Below, in pieces: positions 36,890 through 47,898 of a DNA stretch of 64,000 bases. The notes under the pieces were generated by a model that worked only from the letters and a program-made list of their open reading frames with translations, was not told where the DNA came from and ran no database searches. The translations under genes and the position numbers were made by a program. The DNA lies in contig OX388347.1 of assembly GCA_947579665.1 (NCBI GenBank), positions 40,680,943 through 40,744,942 of the forward strand, given 5' to 3'. Position 1 is the stretch's first letter. Each line of letters starts with the position of its first letter. Source of the stretch: Sympetrum striolatum (lineage: Eukaryota > Arthropoda > Insecta > Odonata > Libellulidae).

Positions 36890-37880
36890 ATATATAGGGG
36901 ATCAAAATTCTAACCATGTTCCACAAGTGCCAACGACTTGAAATTTTTACGACGTATTGGCCATGACGTGCAACCTCCAGGAAAAAGCCGACCTTGAATC
37001 TCGGTGTCATGGGTTCGATTCCAGAAAGCCCCAATGTCGCGATTTTCCCCATAAGATTACATGGCGGGGATTTTCGAAAAATTTTTTTGAGGCACTTCCC
37101 GGAAAAATAAAGAGTTGAAACTCGAGGGATCGCTAGACGATGTGCATATCTAAAGGAAACCATAAAGACATCTACGAAGATTATCCTTGGTTCGATGCTA
37201 GGTAAGGGCAAATATTCTCCCGTTTAATTTACATTGCGATTTTTAAGATTTTTTTAAATTACTTCCAAATGACTTGGAAACTTGAAACTTGGCACGTGGA
37301 TATATATCATAAATATATTTTATAATCAAATTTAAGCAACTAGCTGATGGTCCTTGGTTCGATCCCAGAGGGCCATTTACATCTTACAACGCATTTCTTA
37401 TGGAGATAACGGAAACAAAATTTAGGTACTTCCCGGCATGCTATCGACTTCAAACTTTCCATGATACAAGAGCAAGTCTTTACAAATCAAACTGTGCATT
37501 AACAGTTTACAATAAGTCCTAGGTTCGACACCAGGTGTCTCTGCAATCAGAGGTTGATCCGATTTTTAGGAATTATTTTGAAACCTTTCCCAATAATATA
37601 GAAACTTGAAATTCAGCATATAGATAGAGATCATAAATAATTTTCTGATACATATTTTAGATTTCCAATATCGTCCTTGGTTCGAATCCAGAGAGCCATT
37701 TAAATTCGTGAAAAGTAGAACGTCTTTTGAGGGAGTTGTAGCCAACATTTCTGCTTGAATTTTCACACACAGTCAGAGATGGTGATCTTCTATAGTGCTG
37801 CATAGCAATTTCACCAGTATGACCCGGGTTCGTTACCAGACGATGAAATTGCAGCGAATTTTAAGAATATTTTCAATCCT
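36890..37880 (+). repeat. Tandem array of ~148-177 bp units, each with a B-box-like core
   Basis: Six B-box-like words recur on the plus strand: GGTTCGATTCC (37012), GGTTCGATGCT (37189), GGTTCGATCCC (37356), GGTTCGACACC (37522), GGTTCGAATCC (37679) and GGTTCGTTACC (37827); spacings are 177, 167, 166, 157 and 148 bp. Most are preceded by TCCTTGG or TCCTAGG. Between them a TTTTT-GA--ACTTCC-block and a GAAACTTGAAACTT-like block recur with the same period (about 36935, 37108, 37278, 37446, 37601). No matching box A is evident, so this is a satellite-like array rather than tRNA genes. The 120-codon minus frame at 36849-37211 is incidental. Confidence 0.75.
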
Positions 37881-38559
37881 TTTTTTTCTTTTGATTTCTG
37901 TCCTGATATGATGCCGGCATGAAATTAGTGTTGTCCATCTGCTTGCAGTATGCAAGCAACATTTTACTCGTATAATTTATGAGATAATAATTAATATTGT
38001 GGTATTTATAAAGTTTTTATTACAATTTTGGCACGTTTAAATTGTCTTTCAAATGCTTATTTATAAGATTTTTTAATCAATAATATCTCAAGTGTGTAGA
38101 TTTATCATTTGGAATTCGTAAGATATTTATAAAGTGTAAAAAAATAAATAATCTCCGAGATTCTAGATTCTACGAGAAATCGTATGGTGAAATATAATTC
38201 ATCTAGGTATAATTACTTCAAATAAGGAGATTAAACCTTACCGTGTACCGTTGTCACCTGGTAATCATACCGAATTGCAGCGTTTAGGTTGATAAATAAA
38301 TAAAAGTCTTTCCTTGATATCTTGAAAGATATCCACTGCAAGTGCAGGTATAAAGATGACCCAGTCGAGGAATTTCGGTCGAACTGAAAACCTGTTTACC
38401 GAGATTTACTATCAAAATTCACTCGTGATCCCCGGAGAGAGAGAGAGTAATGGCAAAGTTATGACGCTAAGTCGACAGGATCAATTCCTCGGCATCTCAC
38501 AGATTTAATATTTTCGCATTCAATAAGAGGAGGTTTCGGTCAACGTATTCAACTCGGCA
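37881..38559. other. AT-rich non-coding DNA
   Basis: A short GAGAGAGAGAG run lies at about 38436-38447. Otherwise nothing recognised. Confidence 0.55.
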
Positions 38560-39200
38560 GCACAATGGCTTTATATCAAAATGTCAAACATCGAAGGAAC
38601 TCCACCTCGATTCCCTTTATCGCTCCTTCTCAGATCCGTTCACTTTTTTTCTTCCCCTCTCGCGCCCGGTACACGGTCCCTTTATAACGCGGGCAGACCA
38701 AATCCACGCTGCGCCACGGTGGATTGGAACATAGCAGTTTGTTATTGGTTTTATTAAATCTTCATCCATCTTGGAAACCGAGCCTATGACCTTTCATGGG
38801 AGTGGTTTTGACAGAAGTGACCCTCGGTGAATAGTCTGGGGAAAGAAAAGGCGGCAAAGTATGTCGACGAGGGGGCATTTGTTCGTAGCGTTCCGGAGCT
38901 TCATTTTTCAACCTACTTTTCGGAAAAAGTGGGGAATTAGTCTGGGTGTTCGTGTGCGTTTGTGTGCCCATGTTCTCTCCAACAGTTTCGGAACCGGCTC
39001 CTTTTTCAGCAAACTTTGTACGAGGTCACTTTGAGAGAAATCTGCCTCTGGCCCATGGCTCATAATTCGGGTTACTGATCTCCATTCGGAGCAAGAGTTA
39101 GAAGCGATTCGACTTACGCTTTCGAGAAGTTTTTTGCGAAATAAAACTGGAATCACATTTGCATTACATAATCAAGTCTTTCAGAAGAAAATTAAGAAGT
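38560..39200. other. CpG-retaining island
   Basis: GC-richer sequence with short overlapping frames up to 82 codons (minus, 38908-39156). A TTTATAACG lies at about 38682, but no initiator follows at the right distance. No product recognised. Confidence 0.4.
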
Positions 39201-41319
39201 CGGTTCCCTTCGTCGCGGCTGCAAAGTCAGATTGCCGAGTCCCAGCGTTTTATACATGATGGATAAATAAACTATTTAACGAAAGTCTTTGATGAAATAA
39301 TTGACAATATTGATTCAGGGAGTGTGGTCAACTTCGAGTGGAGTGTGTCAACGTCAACGTAATTATCATACATGTGAAGTTTCCACGCTGCCGCAGGAAA
39401 TGCACTTCTATGTAGATATTCTTTCTTTAAAACTGGAATTAAATCATGGGAATTTTTCTTGGATATAATATTCAACCTATTCCCTAATATATTATAACTT
39501 TTTGAACTCGTGTCACAAAATAAAAAAGTTTTAATATGCTATTTTAAAAGGGTATCTTCGAACGAATTTCTCCACCATTTGTATATTATTGAAATCTGTT
39601 TCCTTTAGTTGAAAATCTTGGGATTTATGTAGATTTCTCCAAATTAATATCTTTCTTATTAGTTATATTTGGAGGTTAGACGTTAATGAAGACAATTGAT
39701 ATATATGCTACAGCAGCTAACTAAGATTGAAAATTTAATGCCCTCTATTCGTATTTTGAGAGAGTGATGATAATGCTGAGAATTCTCTATGGTCCGCATT
39801 CCGTGATCTTTCCATCCCGTCTCCCTTACGAGCCAGGCCACATACTTTGGAAACCATTTACTTACAACATCATAACTTAGTGTGGACTTTCAATTATTTC
39901 AGAGAAGTAATTGAAATACGTCGCGATGCGAGAGAAAAGATATATATTTATGTGTGTTTGACATGCTTCTGTGGTGTTTCTGAATTGAATATTATGTAAG
40001 TGTCGAAATTAAATACGGCAAATGCCTTCAAATATTACATATACTGCAAAAAGGAAAAGCTATTAGCGAAGATCAGCAAAATTATTAATCCACAAACTTA
40101 GAAACCTCAATAAATAATAGTAGAAGAATTTTTAACCTCTTCTCAAATTGGAATCTCCGTTTAATCTCCTTGGCATTTTTCCTGGGTACACGCCCTTATG
40201 TGCAATTTACCCTTTACCCCTTCCTCTTAGCTTAATTTTTATTTTTTATCACGATTTTAAAGTAGAAATAAGAAAGTTTTCTCTGCCTAAAGCATATTTT
40301 ACAGAATAAAAAAACATTCTTCAGAATAAGAAAACATTCGAGGAATATCTTTTGCCAAATATCGCAAAATACCTATTATTTTAAGAATAAAATCAGTTTG
40401 TTTATACGGGTATTCCTGATTTTCAATGTTCAGGTATTCAATTTATTTGCTCCACGTGCTGTATCGAATTTGAGTGATGTTTGATCATTCTTCTAACTTG
40501 CTAACTAATACAGAATTAAGATCAGAATATTTGAATGTTATCCTTTCCTAGAAAAAATCTTAAATTACTTTCCCCTGTTTCCTCTGCGGTTTACTATCGG
40601 CGATATTATATATTAATATAATATATATTAGATAGCTAAGAACGAATTGATTGGAATATATGAAACAGATAATAGAGGATATGGGATGAGGAAGTTATTT
40701 AGAATTGAAGAGAAAATGAGAAAATAGAGAGAGATAGAAAACTGTCACCACCCAATCCTGAAGAATTGATAAACAGAAGAGAGAAGAAAGAATTGAGGGG
40801 AAGGAGATATGTTTGTTCTGATAGTAGTTAACTTTATAAAACCCAAACTAATGGAAGTGAAGGAAAGCAAAATTACTGATTATTTTTGAATGAGAAAAAA
40901 AAAATAAGTTGACGAATCCAATGAATATAGATGAATTTTCAATGGATTAGATACATTGTTTAGAAGAAAGGGTTAATGTGAAAAAAGAAAGAATTTTAAA
41001 GTATATCACAAAAAAATTAAAACTGTTCTTGTTGATTTTGTTCTCTTCTTACCTACTTTGATTTACTCTTTGTACGTTATATTACGATTGGTATTTTTTA
41101 AGCTCCGATCTTTCAAAAACGTGATATCGTGTTACATCCTCTCCTACATATTCGCTTGAAAATGGAAAATGAGACCGAGGATAGGCAGGAATTAAAAATA
41201 CCAGAGGTATTGCATTGAATATTTACAAACCAGTTTGTGATGCCAAGTACTGCTAGCGCATTCTGCAGCATTTATTTCTTTACTTTTTGGCTTCCGTAAT
41301 CAAGGGGAAGCAATTGTAT
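39201..41319. other. AT-rich non-coding DNA
   Basis: A short tandem duplication (CAGAATAA-AAAACATTC twice) lies at about 40301-40339, a TA-rich palindromic run at about 40605-40630, and a purine-rich patch at 40640-40810. No gene seen. Confidence 0.55.
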
Positions 41320-42230
41320 GATAGCGAGCAGGGAGCATCTCCCTGGAGTCGATACATAGGAGCGAGAAAGACAGAGAAAAGAAAGAAGTGTGGTAAACTT
41401 CGCATCACGCTCTAGGATTTGCTGCTCCTTTCAAAGGGTTCGCCAGGGACGTACGGGTTATGGCTCCCTGGCCGACGGGTCCTGCGGTGGATGGAACGAC
41501 GGTTGAAGAAAGAGGTGATTGGAACAGAGGTCACCACCATCCCCTCCCAAACCGCAAGAGCTCAGTCAAAGGGCTCCCCTACCTCACTCTTTATTTTGCG
41601 GGGATATCGAAGGCTTTGAGTTTCAAATGTTACGAGATGTAAGAGGGTAGAGGCGTACAAAGTATTTTTTCTCTCTCTCTCGATCTGCGGCAGACCTTCC
41701 TTACGATCTTGAATTTTTATCACCGCCTGACCTTTTTGCAGTATTTTTACCCGCGCTCACGGGAAGTGTATCACAAAGGAGGATTTTTTTCGCAGAGGTG
41801 GTCGCTCTCTCCGAGGAAAGGGAAAATTTTCGGTGAAGACGGTGCTGAAATGTATATAGGTATAAATAATATAAAGGAGAGGTAAATCGGCGGTTTGAGT
41901 GCTGCGAAATCGCCGTTGAAGGATCGCGTAGCAGCGCGGCTTGTTTATTATTTTTTATTTATTTTCCGGGAGATTTTTCATTCGGGCGAAAAGAAATGTT
42001 ATCAACGCCCGACTTGGACTGTTTATTATTTTAGTCCGGAATCGACGTGATTTCATACGATCCTAATTGGTTCACCGAAGAATGAATATTTTTTGTTTAC
42101 GTATCGAATTTCTTCCACTGAGACTGTTTGCCACTGATTTCGAATTTACCCTGGGAAATTAAATTCGCCGACGAAAACAATTGTTTGTGGATTTTAACAA
42201 TGATTCGATTTTCAATTAAGTTATTACGAC
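41320..42230. other. CpG-retaining island
   Basis: From about 41400 to 42100 the sequence is CpG-rich with two overlapping short plus frames (41419-41619 and 41460-41642). Neither resembles a known protein. A TATAAATA at about 41860 lacks a matching initiator. Confidence 0.4.
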
Positions 42231-42749
42231 TTCGGCGTATTCGATCTCCGTGTTTTTCAACTAATCTGTAAAATTAACGGTAAAATAACGTCAGCTGGAA
42301 TTGAGAAAGGATATTGACCTATTAGTAGAATTTCATATTTGCACAGTTACGGGTGAATGTTTGATCTATAGTAGTAAATTTTACGTTATTAAAATAAACG
42401 TTAGTGATTCCTAACTTCCCGTTTTTCATTTAAAATCTCTTAATCTTCTTAGTTGCATTGTGTGAGCTTTTTTCCTCTTTATTATAATCTGTAATGCTTG
42501 CATTGTACTCATTAAATTAATTGAGAATAAATGCATTTTATTATAACAGAAATACTGTGTCTAAGTTGGATAAAATTATTCATATTATAAGAGGGTAAGA
42601 AGTAATTTAAGGTCGTCGAGTACTTAGAATAGGCAGTATCTAAAAGGAAGCAAAGGAAATTTAGCTTTTCAATCAAAGCCGTGCAAAGGTGTTTTGCACA
42701 TGGCGTGTGTATTGAGTGTAGCAAAACAAAACAGAGGTGAAAATAAATG
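42231..42749. other. AT-rich non-coding DNA
   Basis: Nothing recognised apart from unsupported short frames. Confidence 0.55.
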
Positions 42750-42830
42750 ACAACTCCAGGAATCGGACCCGGAAATATCTTTTTTCCACACGGATGCTCT
42801 TACCATGCTAAATTTCCTGATTAGTTAAAT
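42750..42830 (-). mobile_element. tRNA-like SINE head (degenerate)
   Basis: On the minus strand a box A-like TTTAGCATGGTAAGAGCA precedes a T-arm CCGGG-TCCGATT-CCTGG that pairs over five positions, including box B GGGTCCGATTCC. The flanking acceptor strands do not pair, so this is a tRNA-derived SINE head or tRNA pseudogene rather than a working tRNA gene. No matching tail was found downstream on that strand. Confidence 0.5.
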
Positions 42831-43171
42831 CTTTACCTTCTTTCATCCTTGCAGAAATTTATTCTCCAATAATATATTATACATGAGTCGAGGAATAAGG
42901 ATATGTAATAATTTATTTGTAGAATCGCAAATTGGTGTGATCCATTTTATTTTATAATTTTTAGACAGAAAATATTCCAGTGTTCACTTTAATAAGAGTT
43001 CATTGCATTACCAGAAGTAACAACGTAAGATCTTATAAGTTAAACTGAAATTAAGGAACTCATCATTCGATAGCCATACATACGTATTGATTTGCCACAC
43101 TCTTATATCATTATATTTCAGGATTATATAAAATAAAAAATGCAAATTCCACAAAAACAAAAACTCTTAAT
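42831..43171. other. AT-rich non-coding DNA
   Basis: Nothing recognised. Confidence 0.5.
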
Positions 43172-43210
43172 GCACGTTCGGTTTCGAGCTAACCGCTCAT
43201 CGTTAGGTAC
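43172..43210 (-). ncRNA. Hammerhead-ribozyme-like motif 3
   Basis: Minus strand: GTAC, CTAACGA (one change, G5 to A, from CTGANGA), a clean GAGC-GGTTA-GCTC hairpin, GAAAC, then CGAACGTG. A short stem III could form but the cleavage-site base would be G, which is unfavourable. GTGG and a T-rich run follow on the minus strand (about 43153-43135), as in copies 1, 2 and 5. Confidence 0.4.
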
Positions 43211-43599
43211 AAGATACAAACTTTTAGCCGTTGGGCTTAGGAGCTCTGGATGGGAGAAGGGGAGGAAAAAGGATGACTAGAGATAATAAGAGAGAGTGGT
43301 TGGTGAAAAGGTGATTGTTCATGAGTTTTTAGTCGTAAACATTAGTGTGTGTGTTTTTTAATATGATCCTGATTACGGAGTTCCACCAAGTTAGGGCTTC
43401 TTTGATTGACATTATGATTCAGTTTTGGCATATAAATATGGATAAATAGTAACTTTAATATTAGAATTCTCGCCATAACTTAAGAAAGTATATTTTTATA
43501 TAATATTTTCCTAATGTAAGCGTGCTATTTACATGGTTTATTCCAAGAATGTCAAGCAGTTATGTGTGTGTTGATTCAATTCAAGGAAGAGTTGAGAGA
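43211..43599. other. Non-coding DNA
   Basis: A purine-rich patch lies at about 43250-43310. No gene or RNA is seen. Confidence 0.5.
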
Positions 43600-44660
43600 T
43601 GCACGGAAATAGAAGCTTTACAAAATCCAAACGATAGGCGCCCGTTATTCGGTGGCGTTCGTTAGGCAATAGCCACATGGCGTATATGTACAGATCGAAG
43701 ATTTTGCGGAAACGTGTCATTCTCCTGCGCGTGATGTACACGCTTTTATATTTATTTATCATGAACTCCGTCCGCGGCGAAAAATCGGAACGTTTCGGCA
43801 CAAGAAAACCCCCAGCACGTTCCGAGAAGTTTATTTTATTCAATCCCCCGCGAAAGTTCCCATTATTTCCTCCTCAGCCATCAAATATATTTCAGGAGTT
43901 TCCAACTCCGCTCCCATCCCGCCGGAAAAATACATATCGAATCCTGTAGAAATCGCGGCTCGGGAGTTCCCCGAACCCCGATCAATCGACGAGATGGCAT
44001 TAAAGAGCCACGAAACGGCGATTTTCGATTCATCGACGTCATCGCGCCGAGTGATTCATAGTCCGGAACCACAATGAGAATCCGTGCTAAGAATTCGGAC
44101 CACGTCAATGGACGAGGGAATGTGAAAGACATTCATTGTGACGGTCTCTATCGGACGCCCTCCGGCCATTGCGGGGTTCCATGTAACAGTAGCGGCGGCC
44201 GGACCCTGGGACTTCAATGGGAACTCCCGAAGCCGCACACAGACACTAGAACAAATCTCCCATCCCTCCTGTCCTCCTTCCTCCATTCTTTCGAAAATCC
44301 CCCGAACGGTTCGCAAAGCATCCCAACTTCCTTTCGCCTCTATCTTTCCTTTGTGGGGGACTCCCCCGCGTGACGTTTTGGGTTCCGTCCGCGAATGGCG
44401 CCCCGTCATTTCGTCGATTTTGGGAAACGCGTATGAGCAATCAAATCGCCGTCCCGTTGCTTTATGGCTCGTAGGTTATCCGCAAACATGATAATATTCG
44501 GGGTAATATTTGGAGAATGCCGAGGGGATTTGTGGAAGGTTTAGCGGCGTAATAACTTTGGGGTGTAATGTCCCATCTCGCGTTCCTGCCTTAATCGGTC
44601 TTATATAAAATTTGGCCGTCGTCGCAGGGATTTCAATGGAACTCGGTAAGACTCAGAGGC
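43600..44660. other. CpG-retaining island, the most GC-rich of the window
   Basis: Several frames of 83-117 codons overlap on both strands (for example 44056-44409 minus and 44138-44491 plus), as expected when AT-rich stop codons are scarce. None shows a known domain. A pyrimidine run (about 44255-44290) interrupts them. A conserved non-coding element, a regulatory region or an unrecognised exon are all possible. Confidence 0.4.
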
Positions 44661-45599
44661 AGGTTTTCAAATGTATTCCACCGTTATTTCATGAGTTGTG
44701 GTAACGGGTTATCATAGAAGTAATCTTTAAGATATTTAAGTTTGAGTCTGTGTATGTAAAAATGAGGTTTACTGCAGGAATGGTCAGGTTTGATAAAATA
44801 AACTCATCGATAAAGACGAAATTATTATTATTATAAATTCTTACTCCAGTTATTTAAGTGCTTACTGTATAAACCCGGAAGTGCTGAATTAATTTGATTG
44901 TTGGAATTAATAATTACTTTCAACTTTAATTTATAAATATTTTAAGCTCATTATCGTATATTAGCTCATATTAATCGTGATAAAGGAAATATATTAATTT
45001 TAACGGTTTAAATTACTGATTTTTTTATACAAATTCATTATGAATATCTATTATGGATAGGAATTAACAATTCTAGATTAAATTTTACCTAATATCGTGT
45101 GCAAAATTATAAACAGAGACATAATCTGTTTAATTATACTAATTGAATTTCCTTATAGTATATTGCAATCACGTATCATTAATAAAGATAAATTAAAGGT
45201 GATAATGATTATATATTTGTTGAAGTTTTCCTATTTTTGAGACTATTTCCTATGCTTTAGCAACATTTATTATAGCCACAATTAACAATTTTTCTTATGG
45301 TATATATTATTGAGAATTTTCATTCATTATATGAGCATTTACGGAAGGAAAATCAAGGAGGAAAATCTTCAGGGCAACCCTTCTCTTAGCAAAGACGATA
45401 TTCGTAAAATAAACTTATGATAAGATATTTATTTGGCATAGAATACTTAGTTTCGGTCTAGAAACAACTTTAAGGCAGAATTTTCACTTTAATCTTGCAA
45501 AATAAACTTATTCCCATAAACAGGTTTTCTTTTGGATATTTTCTTGAGATAGAGGTCATTTATATATTATATTTTGTTTAGAAGAGTAATAATAAATGA
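44661..45599. other. AT-rich non-coding DNA
   Basis: Nothing recognised. Confidence 0.55.
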
Positions 45600-46240
45600 A
45601 ATGTCACATCTCGGAATGTCGCTCGCCTAGTGAAGCATTCTACACAAATAGAGTTTCACGTATCCCATCATCTCCCTCCCCTTTTTGATACATTTCTCTC
45701 TTTCGGTAACTTCTCGATCTTTTTCCTTTCTTTCCCTTCAGGAAACTCCCAATCCTTTTACTGCTCGTCCCTCTTCTCTTCCCGAATGAGTCGTTTTTAT
45801 CTCTCTCTTTCTCTCTCTTCATCTTATTCCCCCCTCTCTCAATCAACTCCCTCCACCCACCGAAGCCCCGCGTATTTGCTCCTTTTACGACCGGACTTCC
45901 ATCTCGCGCCAAGAAAAGTTATCAAATTTCGCAAATCACTGTCGAATTCCGACGCGATATATCTGCCGTCGGACTTTTGCTGCGTCCCCAGAAAAACTCC
46001 GGCAGTCGCCTTGTTTCATCCCCGGGACGGAGGATTTGGACTAACGTCCGCCATGATTCTGCTTTTCGCGCCTCACAAAGCGCGTATCGATCCCAAAAAC
46101 ATACATTTTCGATATTTCCTCGGTGGAGCAGACTCAAGGGACTTCATTCCGAAGGGATGCCGTTTCTTATCGAATAACTTTGGGAATATGCTGACAGGTA
46201 CAAATTTGGGATCCGAGTGATTCTCGCATATCCCTGGTTG
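45600..46240. other. Pyrimidine-rich tract followed by CpG-richer sequence
   Basis: The plus strand at about 45650-45870 is strongly C/T-biased with CTCTCTCTTTCTCTCTC-like runs. The plus frame 45630-46220 (196 codons) crosses it and is Ser/Phe/Leu/Pro-rich at the start, with no domain in the less repetitive C-terminal half. I judge it non-coding, with low certainty for the C-terminal part. Confidence 0.4.
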
Positions 46241-46299
46241 CTTACCGATCAAGTTGGGGATTTGACAGTCGTTTTATCGCATATTTAGATTTATTCATG

Positions 46300-46930
46300 T
46301 AAACCATAAAACTAATGCCGTTCGAATCTCTGTTAGGGTATGTAAATATGTGCTCGCTGTACATGAATAATTTCACTCTAATTCCATATTTAAATTAAAG
46401 GCCGTTTTCATTGATATGTCAATTGCAAAGTAGGTGATAAATAAATAAAAAGGTTTTAAATTGATATGCTCAGTTAAAAAACAAAAAATTACATTCTTCG
46501 AATATTTATATTATTTTAGAATATGTAGAGGGAAAATAAATCAATGATGTACGTTTGCTACAAATTGCTATACATTCAAGTATTATTTTCCATTCAAGTG
46601 TTTTTTGATCTTCATCCTTGGGTAGTTACAAATCCTACAAAACTAATGTCGTTTGGTTCACGAATACGTTTATATTTACTAAACATTGAGGAATAAGTTC
46701 AATAAAGAAAAATTTAAAGCTTTAGTAAGGTAGAAATCAGCTTTATTCATGTCTCTTCATTAGATGCCGTTGCATGTAGTTGCAATTGGAATTCAAAAAT
46801 TAGTGATGAATAAATGAGTTTTAAACGGTTAACTCAATTAAAAACAAGTTAATGCTTACTTCGAATAATAATTTTACATTAGAATATATCTAGTGAAAAT
46901 AGAACATTAATGTAGATTCTCACGCATAAA
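46300..46930 (+). repeat. Degenerate tandem duplication, ~330-bp unit
   Basis: Copy 1 (about 46300-46570) and copy 2 (about 46630-46930) share AAAACTAATG-CGTT, a CAATTG block, GATGAATAAAT/GATAAATAAAT, a TTTTAAA block followed by AACTCAATTAAAAAC-type sequence, TTCGAATA-T, and TAGAATAT-T-G-G-AAAATA in the same order. The offset is about 328-350 bp. No coding is conserved. Confidence 0.6.
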
Positions 46931-47802
46931 GTTTTAAAAGGAACGAGTATTATTCATTGCGAAATATAACCGGAGTTGAAAGAGCACTGAAGTATCGACG
47001 CCTGTCAGAAAAATTACATTAATTGATGATGAAGTACCTGTTTATTTGTACTGCATTATTGGCGCAGAGGCAATAGGGAAATCGCGTATCAGGTTTAATT
47101 AAAGTGAATGTAAATATCGGAACCATTTACGATTTCCAATTTATTTCGGAATGCAAAATGAGGCTCGTCATGAATTTGTTACGGTTTTACCGTTTGTTAT
47201 AATTGATCGAAAAATTTACTTTTGGCGCAAGGGTCAAAGCATTTCCACATGGAATTATCGATTGATGCACGAAAGATTAATAATTTCCCATGGTATATTT
47301 TAATATGTTCAACGTTGTCTTAAGAATCCTGGCCAAAGATAACAAGAGCTTTTAAATACGCGGTGGTACGTTACTGCACTTTGTCCAAAATTAGACCAAC
47401 AGAAAACATGCTTCACCGCTAAACCCTTTGATATAAAAAATATGATTCTATTATAATTAAGCTAGAATTGATTGCATAATTTTTCGCATACAAATGAAGA
47501 ATGAATAATTCAGAAAATTTATCAAATGGCCAAAATTTTACCTACCAAAAAAAATATTTGAAAATATTTCCTTAAAATTGATTTTTAAGAGCCATGGGAG
47601 CATTGTCATCCTCTACAAAAGATTGAGGATGCAATATAAAAATTGAGAGTTCAAAATGATCTGTTATAGATAGCCTTTGACGACAGAGAAAATGTACAAT
47701 GATGTGTAACGTAAGAAAGATTCTCAGCTTAGTTACGTATTCCGATCTTCCTCAGGCCATTTTTCGTCGGGTTCAAGGATCACGGACATCTTCTTTGTGC
47801 AG
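46931..47802. other. AT-rich non-coding DNA upstream of an exon candidate
   Basis: No repeat or RNA is recognised. Toward the end, pyrimidine-rich CAG-ending strings appear that could act as splice acceptors (CTTCCTCAG ending 47755 and TCTTCTTTGTGCAG ending 47802). Confidence 0.45.
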
Positions 47803-47898
47803 AGCTCTCCTGAATTTATCCGAGATAAGAGTCACGTTGTATGGAGCTGCTTCTTTAAGAGCACAAGTGGATGGTCTGGAAATCGTACAGTATACCAG
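47803..47898 (+). CDS. Candidate internal exon of an unrecognised gene (partial)
   Basis: A 96-bp segment begins after a pyrimidine-rich acceptor (TCTTCTTTGTGCAG) and ends at a strong donor (CAG then GTAAGAG). It is open as 32 in-phase codons, starting SSPEFIRDKSH and ending GWSGNRTVYQ, with a WSCFF segment and an NRT glycosylation-type site. A nearer 5' acceptor (CTTCCTCAG ending 47755) would extend the same frame to about 48 codons. Another plus frame is also open here, so coding is not proven. I do not recognise the family. If real, much of the surrounding sequence would be intron of a plus-strand gene. Confidence 0.25.

Noticed and set aside
36890..37880. CRISPR array
   Set aside because: Units are ~148-177 bp and diverged throughout, without short identical repeats and unique spacers; the sequence context is eukaryotic.
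41860..41900. TATAAATA near 41.86 kb as a promoter
   Set aside because: No initiator at the correct distance.
42750..42830. Functional tRNA gene
   Set aside because: T-arm and box A are present, but the acceptor strands do not pair, so it is a SINE head or pseudogene.
45630..46220. Open frame of 196 codons (+)
   Set aside because: First half is low-complexity translation of a C/T-rich tract and no domain is visible in the remainder.
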